Shown here: in pieces, positions 34,790 through 43,103 of the stretch
Layout of the letters: every line of letters starts with the position of its first letter
Position numbering within the stretch: position 1 is the stretch's first letter
Source: Xanthobacteraceae bacterium
GTDB taxonomy: Bacteria; Pseudomonadota; Alphaproteobacteria; Rhizobiales; Xanthobacteraceae
Assembly: GCA_030038415.1 (NCBI GenBank)
Contig: JASHOX010000296.1
Span: 1 to 46,071 of the forward strand
DNA: 46,071 nt
Reading direction: 5' to 3'
Translations under genes and position numbers: made by a program
Notes under the pieces: model-generated
Told to the model about the DNA's origin: nothing
The model's database searches: none
Seen by the model: only the letters and a program-made list of their open reading frames with translations

Positions 34790-35176
34790 ATGCAGAAGTC
34801 GATCTCAGCGCTCCTCGCCATCGGGCTGTCTTCGTTGGTGGCGTTCGCCGCTCTGGCACAGAACGCACCGGCAAAAGTCGGCGACACGGCGAAGGGCAAG
34901 GCGCTAGTCGACGGCGCGGGCATGACGCTTTACAGGTTCGACCGCGACACCGCCGGCACGTCGAATTGCAACGGCGTCTGCGCCAACAACTGGCCGCCGT
35001 TTAAGGCGCCCACCGACGCCAAGCCATCGGGTGACTGGACGATCGTCGCGCGCAAGGATGGCGGCAAGCAGTGGGCCTATAAGGGCGCACCGCTCTATAC
35101 TTTCTATAAAGACGGCAATCCCGGCGATGCTGGGGGCGACGGCGTCAACAATGTCTGGCACATCGCCGTGCCGTAA
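34790..35176 (+). CDS. Secreted protein of the PF03640 repeat family
   Basis: The 128-residue protein has a signal peptide (MQKSISALLAIGLSSLVAFA, likely cleaved after ALA) and two copies of the 'secreted repeat of unknown function': GMTLYRFDRDTAGTSNCNGV followed by CANNWPPF, and QWAYKGAPLYTFYKDGNPGD followed by a Trp-His pair. The first copy carries two Cys. Family members are periplasmic or lipid-anchored and are linked to stress in some bacteria, but no activity is established. ATG 34790 is chosen because GGGAGAG lies seven bases upstream and the signal peptide begins there; the frame is open to 34733. Confidence 0.88.
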   Translation: MQKSISALLAIGLSSLVAFAALAQNAPAKVGDTAKGKALVDGAGMTLYRFDRDTAGTSNCNGVCANNWPPFKAPTDAKPSGDWTIVARKDGGKQWAYKGAPLYTFYKDGNPGDAGGDGVNNVWHIAVP

Positions 35177-35520
35177 CTGCGTCGGTGCGATGCCGCATTT
35201 TAATCAACTGCACCTCGGCTAAACGATCTTTCCGACATTATTGCGCGAATTGAGCAGCTGCCGCGAAACCGAAGCGGTTTACCGTCGTTTGGCAAGTGGG
35301 GCTGTCAAAAATTCGGAGATGCCCTCCATTTGCGACTACAGCCTTCAGAATGTCAGGTCGCGGCCGGCCAAGGTCGGCGGCCGCCTCTACTGCAGCTGCC
35401 GGCGCAGCCGAAGACGGTGGTCGAAGCCGCGGCGCAAAAGCGAGCGGCCTATACGGGCCAATGCTGCAATCCCAGGCAAGGCAGGCCGATGCCCCAGTGG
35501 CGCGGCTGTCTTGGCCTCGA
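35177..35520. other. Interval without a supported gene
   Basis: About 340 bases between two converging genes. Short open frames on the plus strand run into the cyclase gene antisense and have neither a ribosome-binding site nor a recognisable product. No strong inverted repeat, promoter or RNA gene was seen. It is presumably spacer or decayed sequence. Confidence 0.5.
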
Positions 35521-37230
35521 TCAGATCGGCAGGTCGGCGAGCGTTTTCAGCGCGTAAAACTCGACCGGCTGCATCCGGCCCTTAACCGGCGCCTGACGCA
35601 GCTCGTGACCCATCAGCCGCAGGCCGGCAGCCTCGGCCGCTTGGCGTGATATGATGACGGCACAGCCGTAGTCCTTGGTCAGGCTTTCCAGCCGCGCGCA
35701 AGTGTTCACCGTGTCGCCGATGGCGGTGATGATTTGCGAGCGCGGCGGGCCCATCGCGCCGACGATCGCTTCGCTGTGGTGGATGCCGATGCCGATGCGC
35801 AGCGGCTCGCGCAGGTCGGCGTGCAGCCGATAGTTCAACTGATCGAGCCGGGTGAGCATGTCGCGCGCGCCGCGAATGGCGTCGGCGGCGCCGGCAGCGG
35901 GATCGGCGGCGTAGAGGCCATAGAGCGCCATCAAGCCATCGCCGGTGAATTGCGAATAATGTCCGTGGGTGGCGGCAAGCGCTTGCGTCATTTCGTGGAA
36001 AAACTGATTGAGGATAAAGAGCACGTCGTAGGGTAGCTTGGCCTCGCCCAAAGTCGTCGAGCCGCGCAGATCAACGAAGACAACCGTGATCGGACGCTCG
36101 CTGCCTTCCAGTCCGCCGCGCACGGCGCCGTCGGCGGCGCTGGCGTCAGCCGCCAAGAGCGGCATCACAGCGATATCGGCGCTGGGACGGATCTGGCAGG
36201 CAAGCCGCATCCCGGGCGTGGCGCCGATACGCGACAGCGCCTTGGCTTCCTGCCCTGCCGGCGCTGGCAGTCGATCGAGGCCCTTGGTCACCAGAACGCG
36301 GCAGGTCGTGCAGCGTGCCCGTCCGCCGCACACCGAAGCATGCGCGATGCCATTGGCGCGCAGCGTCTCGAGCACCGTGGCGCCCGGCAGCAGCGGCACG
36401 CTGCGGCCGTTGGCATGCGACAGTAGCGGCTGCTTATGCCGGCGGTAGTGCCAAGCGCGCAAGCCGCGGCCGGCGAACGGCAATAGCACCAAGCCGAGCC
36501 AAACGCTTAAGCCGAACGCCACCATCCGATTGATCGCGGCCGCCGTTGCCGCCGTGAGATTGGAATCGCCCAGCGACGAACTGACGAAATCGGGATCGGC
36601 CTTGGCTTGGCGCAAGACTTGATTGCCGCCGGCGACATAGCCGGCCAGCGCCAAACCAGGGAGCAAAAGCGCAAAGCCGAACAACAGCGGCCGCCAGTTC
36701 GGATACCAGCGTTTAACGCGCAGCCAATAATGGATGCCGATGCAGGCATGGGTCCACACCGTGACCACCGCGATCATCTGCACCGCGCCGAGCCACGGGA
36801 ACATCAGCCACTGCACAATGAAGACCGTGTTGTAATAAGTCGTGACGTCCAGCGTTTCCTCGGCGATGCGCGTCGCCACCACGTGAAACATCAACAGCAG
36901 CGGGATGCACAGGCCGAGTGAGAGCTGCGTCCATTCCCAGCGACTGAGGCGCAACGCACGGCGGATATAGATCGACCACAAGGCGTTGCCGAAGTGGACG
37001 ATAAACGCCGCAGTCAGGATGGCGGTGCCGATCCAGGTTCGCCACGGATACATCAGCACGTTGCGCGTCGCCTCGGCGTCTTCGAAGGAAACGAGCAAGA
37101 GGCAGTGCGCGGTCAGGTGACAAACGACGAAGCTGAGCAGCACCAGCGCGCTGGCGAGCCGCAGCTGTCCGCGCCAGTGCAGAACCGTCCAATTTCGCGA
37201 TTTTCCTAACATCGGCCCAGTTTCGCGCAT
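35521..37230 (-). CDS. Membrane adenylate/guanylate cyclase with histidine-rich anchor and 2Fe-2S ferredoxin domain
   Basis: The 569-residue protein joins three modules. Residues 20-255 form about six membrane helices with histidines H38, H42, H79, H116, H161 and H167 placed as possible haem ligands, like the diheme-b (SdhC-like) anchor described for Sinorhizobium meliloti CyaC. Residues 275-352 read as a 2Fe-2S ferredoxin domain with C301, C307, C310 and C345 (C-x5-C-x2-C...C). Residues 380-560 are a class III nucleotidyl cyclase with metal Asp387 and Asp431, Asn509 and Arg513. The usual base-binding Lys before the second metal Asp is Gln427 and its partner position is Thr502, so nucleotide choice is uncertain. 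It probably couples quinone or redox state to cAMP. ATG 37212 is an alternative start. Confidence 0.9.
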   Translation of the reverse strand: MRETGPMLGKSRNWTVLHWRGQLRLASALVLLSFVVCHLTAHCLLLVSFEDAEATRNVLMYPWRTWIGTAILTAAFIVHFGNALWSIYIRRALRLSRWEWTQLSLGLCIPLLLMFHVVATRIAEETLDVTTYYNTVFIVQWLMFPWLGAVQMIAVVTVWTHACIGIHYWLRVKRWYPNWRPLLFGFALLLPGLALAGYVAGGNQVLRQAKADPDFVSSSLGDSNLTAATAAAINRMVAFGLSVWLGLVLLPFAGRGLRAWHYRRHKQPLLSHANGRSVPLLPGATVLETLRANGIAHASVCGGRARCTTCRVLVTKGLDRLPAPAGQEAKALSRIGATPGMRLACQIRPSADIAVMPLLAADASAADGAVRGGLEGSERPITVVFVDLRGSTTLGEAKLPYDVLFILNQFFHEMTQALAATHGHYSQFTGDGLMALYGLYAADPAAGAADAIRGARDMLTRLDQLNYRLHADLREPLRIGIGIHHSEAIVGAMGPPRSQIITAIGDTVNTCARLESLTKDYGCAVIISRQAAEAAGLRLMGHELRQAPVKGRMQPVEFYALKTLADLPI

Positions 37231-37371
37231 GGCAAATCACGCCGTCCAGACCGATCCTCTGGACCGCTGAAATATTCCCGGCAAAGATCACTATAGACCG
37301 ATCGGACCCGCGATGTGGGCCGCCTGCAAGGTCGAAGGCGTCGATGCCCCGACGCAGCGCAGAACGGCGGA

Positions 37372-39635
37372 CTAGCGGCCGCCTGCCGCTACCTTTGGCT
37401 CGCGCCGCGATGCAGGGGCGGCCGTCGTTTCGCCATTGGCCGAATGCGGCTCCGTGCTGAAGAACGCGACCCTTTCGTCCATAGCCGTGGACTGGTGCTC
37501 CAGCGTCTTCGCTGACGCAGCGTTCTGTTCGACCAGCCCGGAATTCTGTTGCGTAACCTCATCCATCTGCGCCAGCGCCTTGTTGATCTGTTCCAGGCCC
37601 TCGGCCTGTTCGGAACTCGCGGTAGCGATATCGGCAACGATTTCGGCGACCTGTTTGATCGATCCGACGATCTCGTTGAGCGACGATCCGGCCTGATTGA
37701 CCAGACCGACGCCGGTTTCGACCTGCCCGGAACTGTTGGTGATCAGGTCCTTGATGTCCTTGGCTGCCTGCGACGACCGCTGCGCCAGGCTGCGCACCTC
37801 CGACGCCACGACAGCGAAGCCGCGGCCGGCGTCCCCGGCGCGGGCGGCTTCCACCGCGGCGTTGAGCGCGAGCAAATTGGTCTGACGGGCGATTTCGTCG
37901 ATGACCCGATGATGTCGGCGATCTTGCGCGACGATTCCTCGATCCGCCCCATCGCCTTGACCGCGTCGGCGGCCACCGCTCCGCCGCGATCGGCAACGTC
38001 GCGCGAAGCCGCGGTCAGCTCGTTAGCGCGTTGCGCGTTCTCGGCGTTCTTCTTGACCGTCGCGGAAATCTCTTCCATCGACGCCGAGGTCTGCTCCAGG
38101 CTCGCCGCCTGTTCCTCGGTGCGCTGCGACAGGTCGGTCGTGCTTGCCGAAATTTCCGACGCCGCATTCGCCACTTCCTTGGCGCTCGATTTGATTTCGG
38201 AAATGACCTCCGAAAGCCTCTCCGCCAAGGCATTGGCGCCCGCCGTCAAATGCTCCAAGGTGCCCTTGTACTCCTTGGTGATTCGATCGGTCAGGTTGCC
38301 GTTCGACAGCGCAGTGCAGACGCGACCGACGTCGCTCATCGCGCTCTCGATGGCCGCGCACATGTCGTTCATCAGCTTGGCGAGCACGAGCATGAAACCC
38401 GACTTCCTTGCCGTGTCGACACGCGCCGAAAAATCTCCGGCCGTTATCGCCTTGAGGATTCCGCTGATGTCGTCCTCGATCGCTTTTTCCAGCGTGATGT
38501 CGCGCCATTCCACCGCGGTGCCCGTACGTCGCTCCTTCTCGAACAGCGGCGTAGCGATCAAATGGAAACTCCGAGGACCGACCTTGATGTCCGTTTCATA
38601 GGGCGCTGTCAAAGCCTCCAGCATTTTGCGCTGACGGCCCGGGTTCTTGTGGAAAAGATCGATCGATTGGCCCATCAGGTTCGTGGTGTCGAATTGCGGC
38701 AATTCCTTGCGCAAGTCAGCTTCGGCGATGCGGAGCATGTCCAGCTGCGGCTGGTTCATGAAACAGATATTGTAGTCGGCGTCGGCTAGCATGACGTTGG
38801 AGCGTACGGCGTCGAGCGCGGCGGATTTCATGTCGGTGGCTTGACGCAGCTCCTTGGTGTGCACGGCGGCCTCGCGGAACTGCTCGAGCGCCTGGGCCAT
38901 GACACCGATCTCGTCCTTGCGGCGGCGATCGGCGATTTCGATGTCGAGCTTGCCGGCCGCCACGGCCGCCATCCCGGCGCGGAGCTTGCGCATACGGCGG
39001 CTGAGGGTTTCCGCGGACAGAAACGCCACGCCAAGGACCAGAAGAACGATCGGAATGCCGGCGCTCGCCGCGGCGCGCAGGGCATGATCGCGCTCGGCGA
39101 CAATGTCGTCATTATAGACGCCGGTACCGATAACCCAGCCCCAAGGTTGAAACAGCGTGACATACGAGGTCTTCTGCACCGGCTGGTCGAAGCCGGGCTT
39201 CGGCCACATATAGTCGACGAAGCCGCCGCCCTGCGCCTTTGCGACTTTTGCGAATTCGACGAACAGCGCTAAACCATTCGGGTCTTTGATCCCGCTCAAA
39301 TCCTTGCCGTTCAGATCGGGCCGGGTCGGATGCATCACCATGGTGGGATGCAGATCGTTGATCCAGAAATAATTGTCGTTTTGATAGCGCAGCTTGCCGA
39401 TCGCCGTTGCCGCACGCGACTTTGCTTCTGCTTCGCTGATGACGCCGCTCTTGGCCTGGCCATATTGGTCGTTGATCAGGCTGACGGCGGTCTCGATCAA
39501 CCCCTTCAACTCCTGCTGCCGGCGCGTCTTCAGCGCATCGAATTCGAGCGACAGCAGAAGCCAGGCGAGAGCCAGCAGCGCTGCGGTGAAAATGCAGACA
39601 ATGCCGTAAAGGCGGGCGCGGATTCCAAAAGTCAT
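37372..39635 (-). pseudogene. Methyl-accepting chemotaxis protein, frameshifted in the signalling tip
   Basis: Read from ATG 39635 (GAGG nine bases upstream), the product has a first membrane helix, a single-Cache ligand domain (NYFWINDLHPTMVMHP), a second helix near residue 190, HAMP, a PAS domain (about 275-390), further HAMP-like segments and the methylation helix. Near 37905-37907 the frame breaks: after KIADIIG it continues as nonsense to a stop at 37743, while the proper continuation ([20 protein letters not shown]) is in the other frame and runs to 37372. Adding one base to the GGG run restores about 754 residues. The lost part is the CheA/CheW-contact tip and the second half of the hairpin, so the gene is either broken or carries a sequencing error. 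Confidence 0.9.
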
Positions 39636-39847
39636 AATCTTCGGCCTCACAACAACGAAGCAAAACGTCGGTGCAGGATGCTTCGCCGAGCCCGAACCCT
39701 ATGAACGCAAATGAGTTAAAATCGGCCATCCGGCGGAGGCTGTCGGCGGTGCGCACTAACCTGGATTAAGAAAATTATCCCGTTCCGCGTCGCGCCAGGC
39801 GAGCGCAGCCGAGTTCCGCAAAACAGCCGGCCGTCGAGATCGCGCCG

Positions 39848-41794
39848 TTACGCCGCCGCGGTTTTGCGGCCCGTTTTGTCAGCCAAAATCTCGGCCAGCT
39901 CGCCGGCCGGGACCGGGGGGCTGTAGTAGAAGCCCTGCACATCAGTGCAGCCGAGATTGCGCACGACATCGAGCTGCGCCTTGGTTTCGACACCCTCGGC
40001 GGTCGTCGTCATGCCGAGCCGCTCGGCAAGCCCGGCGACCGCATGGACGATGGCGTCGGATTCGGAGCCGTCGCCGAGGCCCTTGATGAAGCAACGGTCG
40101 ATCTTGATCTTGTCGAACGGAAAGCTGCGCAGATAGCTGAGCGACGAATAGCCGGTGCCGAAATCGTCCATCGAGATGCGGATGCCAAGCGCGCGAAGCT
40201 GATGCAGCGTGTGCAAAGTGGCCTCGCTGTTCTGCATCAGCACCGCCTCGGTAATTTCCAGTTCAAGGCGATGTGGCGGCAGCCGCGACGAAGCGAGCGC
40301 GTGGAGCACCGCCGGCAACAGGCCCTTGCTGGCCAGTTGCGTCGGCGAGAGATTGACGGCGACACAGATGTCGTTCGGCCATTGCGCCGCGTCCTGGCAG
40401 GCCTTTCTGATGACCCATTCGCCCAACGCCACGATCAATCCGATCTCTTCGGCGACGGGGATGAACTCGACCGGCGACACCATGCCGCGTTCGGGGTGAT
40501 GCCAGCGCAGCAGCGCCTCACAGCCGCGCACCTCATCACGGTCCAGGTTCAGCACCGGCTGATAATACAGCTCGAATTCGCCGTTCTCGAATGCCTTGCG
40601 CAACGCCACTTCGAGCGCGCGCCGTTCCTTCATGCGCGCGTCCATGTCGGCTTCGAAGAACCGGTAAGCCCCGCGACCGTCCGCCTTGGCGCCGTACAAG
40701 GCCATGTCGGCATTCTTGAGAAGCTCATTGGCGTCGTTGCCGTCGGCAGGGGCCAGCGCAATGCCGATGCTGGCCTCGATCACGACGTGGTGGCCGTGCA
40801 GATCATAAGGCGCGCGGATCGCTTCGGCGATGCGGCGCGCCAGCCGTTCCGCATCGGAGGCGTTACCGACACCGGTCTGGATGATGAAAAATTCGTCGCC
40901 GCCGACCCGTGAGATAGTGTCGGTTTCCTTAACGCAACCGCGCAGCCGATGCGCCACGAGGCGCAACAGCTCGTCGCCGGTCGGGTGGCCTAGCGAATCG
41001 TTGACGTTCTTGAACAGGTCGAGGTCGAGATACAGCACGGCGAGCTGGTTGCCACGCTCGACCTGGACGAGCGCCTCGCTCAGCCGCTCCCGCAACAAGA
41101 CACGGTTCGGCAGGTCGGTCAGCGCGTCGTGGCGCGCCATATGAGCGATTTTCATTTCCGCCTGCCGCCGCTCGGTGACGTCTTCATGCGTCGCCACCCA
41201 GCCGCCGTCGGGCAAGGGCTGGCGCGCAATCGCGACGGTACGGCCGTCGGGCAGTTCAACGAACTGGCTGGTGGCCTGTCCGATCTGGATTTTGGCGCGC
41301 AGATTCTCGGCATACTGATCCGGATTTCCGGAAAAGGTTCCGTTTTCCGCCCGCAGCCGGATCAGATCGCGCAGCGGCAGCCCGGGGTGGATGTCGGTCG
41401 GGATATAGCGATACATCGCGATGAAGCGTTGATTGCAGATGACGAGGCGCGCGTCGCCGTCGTACATCGCCAGGCCCTGGGACATGTTCGACAGCGCCGC
41501 ATCGATGCGCAAGTTTTGCGCCTGCAGCTCGGCCTCTCGCGCCGCGAGCGCCTTGGTGCGCTCGATCACGGTCTGCTCGAGATTGCGTTGAACGGCGTCG
41601 AGCTCCTCGATCATCAGCGACATCGAGCGGTCGGTCCGCCGCCGGTCGCGATCGAATTCCTCGTACGCCGAGACGATCAGCGAGGAGAGCTTCTGCAGAT
41701 CGACCGATCCGCCTTCGTCGGTCGCCTTGGCGATCTGTTGCGCGAACAGCCTATGCACGAGCGTTGCCCCTTGGGATGAACCGATTTCAGGCAA
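39848..41794 (-). CDS. PAS-GGDEF-EAL cyclic-di-GMP protein, coupled to a FIST sensor
   Basis: The 648-residue soluble protein has an N-terminal helical region with a coiled coil (about 50-100, ending VIERTKALAAREAELQAQN), one PAS domain (about 100-205, SNMSQGLAMYDGDARLVICN), a GGDEF domain (ARHDALTDLPNRVLL, RVGGDEFFI near 300) and an EAL domain (CEALLRWHHPE near 425, NLSPTQL, EITEAV, MDDFGTG, KIDRCF, AEGVET, QGFYYSPP). Both active sites look intact; the inhibitory RxxD site is KETD, lacking the Arg. It has no membrane helix, so input probably comes from the FIST protein encoded just upstream, whose gene overlaps its start by eight bases. It shares its PAS-GGDEF-EAL plan with the protein at 12543. 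Confidence 0.94.
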   Translation of the reverse strand: MPEIGSSQGATLVHRLFAQQIAKATDEGGSVDLQKLSSLIVSAYEEFDRDRRRTDRSMSLMIEELDAVQRNLEQTVIERTKALAAREAELQAQNLRIDAALSNMSQGLAMYDGDARLVICNQRFIAMYRYIPTDIHPGLPLRDLIRLRAENGTFSGNPDQYAENLRAKIQIGQATSQFVELPDGRTVAIARQPLPDGGWVATHEDVTERRQAEMKIAHMARHDALTDLPNRVLLRERLSEALVQVERGNQLAVLYLDLDLFKNVNDSLGHPTGDELLRLVAHRLRGCVKETDTISRVGGDEFFIIQTGVGNASDAERLARRIAEAIRAPYDLHGHHVVIEASIGIALAPADGNDANELLKNADMALYGAKADGRGAYRFFEADMDARMKERRALEVALRKAFENGEFELYYQPVLNLDRDEVRGCEALLRWHHPERGMVSPVEFIPVAEEIGLIVALGEWVIRKACQDAAQWPNDICVAVNLSPTQLASKGLLPAVLHALASSRLPPHRLELEITEAVLMQNSEATLHTLHQLRALGIRISMDDFGTGYSSLSYLRSFPFDKIKIDRCFIKGLGDGSESDAIVHAVAGLAERLGMTTTAEGVETKAQLDVVRNLGCTDVQGFYYSPPVPAGELAEILADKTGRKTAAA

Positions 41795-42935
41795 CCTCGG
41801 CCAGGGTGGTGACCGTCATGGTCTGATTGTGTAGCTCGCACAGACCCGACGTTGCATGCGGTGAAATCTCGCCGTATGAGTAAAAGCCGAGCCGCAAAGT
41901 CTCGGGGCCGAGTTCGGCGCCCGCCGCCTCGACCTCATCGAGCGCGCGCTGGCCCATCAGCAAACGGCGGCCGATGCAACTAACCAGAATCGAGATTCGC
42001 GGATCGCCGTTGTGGGCACCGAGCGTGTCGCGGGCCTGTCGCGCCGCATCCGCCGCGCCGGCCGCCAGGCGATCCAAATTGCCGCGCATGAGCTGCGCGG
42101 TCCAGCCTTGGGGAATGTCGCCGGCAAAGGTCATCGAGCGCGCCTCGCGGTCGACCGCGAGCACCGTGCGCACGACCGCGGTGTCGGGTTTTTCCAAGTC
42201 GTAAACCTGGATTGGGAACAGCAAGGCGGAACCGGGCAAGTCCTTGGACTCATCAGGTCCGAGATAACGCTCATAGAGATCGAGCGCCGGCTCGCCGTCG
42301 AGCTCGAACAGTACATTGCCGCGCGCTTTGGTCACGGAGCGGCGTGGGCCGAACAAATCCCAACCGCCGGCGCTGCCATGGCCGACCCGTATGGCCGGGC
42401 CGTAGAAGCCTATTGCCGCGACGATGCGCGCACGCGGCGCGCAATCAGCGCCGACCAGCGTTTCCTTGAAATTGGCACCGTCGCCGGCCAGTCCACCGGT
42501 CAACGGAATGCCGGGGCCGATGGCCTCGCTAACGCCAGCGACCAGCTCGCTGCCGTTGACGTTCAAGCCGTCGGACAGCACGAACACGCCGGCGAGGTCG
42601 TCGGCAAGAAGAGCGCGCCCGAGCGCCGCGCCGCAATCGCGCGAACGTTGCGGATCGGCGATCTCCTGCCGGCTCAGTCGCAGCCGGGTGGCGTCGAAAC
42701 CGACCGCCGCGGCAACCACTTCGTCATCGCCGACGTCGTCATTGTTGATTTGGCCGCCGGTGCTGCAGCCTAAAATATGAGCCGTCGGAAACATGCGGCG
42801 CAACTCTTCATAGCGGGCGCCACAGGCCAGCGCGTCGCGGCTGCCGAAATAGAGGACCAGGGACTCCGCGCTCAAAGCACCGCCGCCGGGCGTCCAACCC
42901 AACCGTTTGGTCCAAATGATTTGTTGAACGCGCAT
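41787..42935 (-). CDS. FIST-domain sensory protein
   Basis: The 382-residue protein has a FIST N-terminal domain (SAESLVLYFGSRDALACGARYEEL, shown in parts: LVLYFGS, ILGCSTGGQI, FVLSDGLNVNGSELV, IPLTGGLAGDGANF) and a FIST C-terminal domain (ALDLYERYLG, FPIQVYD, and the end region GFYSYGEISP). FIST proteins are thought to sense small ligands such as amino acids and are often found beside chemotaxis or c-di-GMP genes. The start is taken at ATG 42935 (MRVQQIIWTKRLGW), inside a slightly longer frame from GTG 42965. Its stop overlaps the start of the GGDEF-EAL gene by eight bases, which strongly suggests that it is the input partner of that enzyme. Confidence 0.92.
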   Translation of the reverse strand: MRVQQIIWTKRLGWTPGGGALSAESLVLYFGSRDALACGARYEELRRMFPTAHILGCSTGGQINNDDVGDDEVVAAAVGFDATRLRLSRQEIADPQRSRDCGAALGRALLADDLAGVFVLSDGLNVNGSELVAGVSEAIGPGIPLTGGLAGDGANFKETLVGADCAPRARIVAAIGFYGPAIRVGHGSAGGWDLFGPRRSVTKARGNVLFELDGEPALDLYERYLGPDESKDLPGSALLFPIQVYDLEKPDTAVVRTVLAVDREARSMTFAGDIPQGWTAQLMRGNLDRLAAGAADAARQARDTLGAHNGDPRISILVSCIGRRLLMGQRALDEVEAAGAELGPETLRLGFYSYGEISPHATSGLCELHNQTMTVTTLAEVA

Positions 42936-43103
42936 TCGACCGCTACCGCTCCGTTTCTGGAGCACCGATTGATCGCTCGTGATAACCAGTTAACGCGGAA
43001 CGCTTGAAAATTTTGGTAATGCAATACGCAATTGTGCGCAGCCGCGCGCGATTCCGACGACACGATTGACGGATAGCTAACAATTAGCGGCGAATTGCTC
43101 GGA

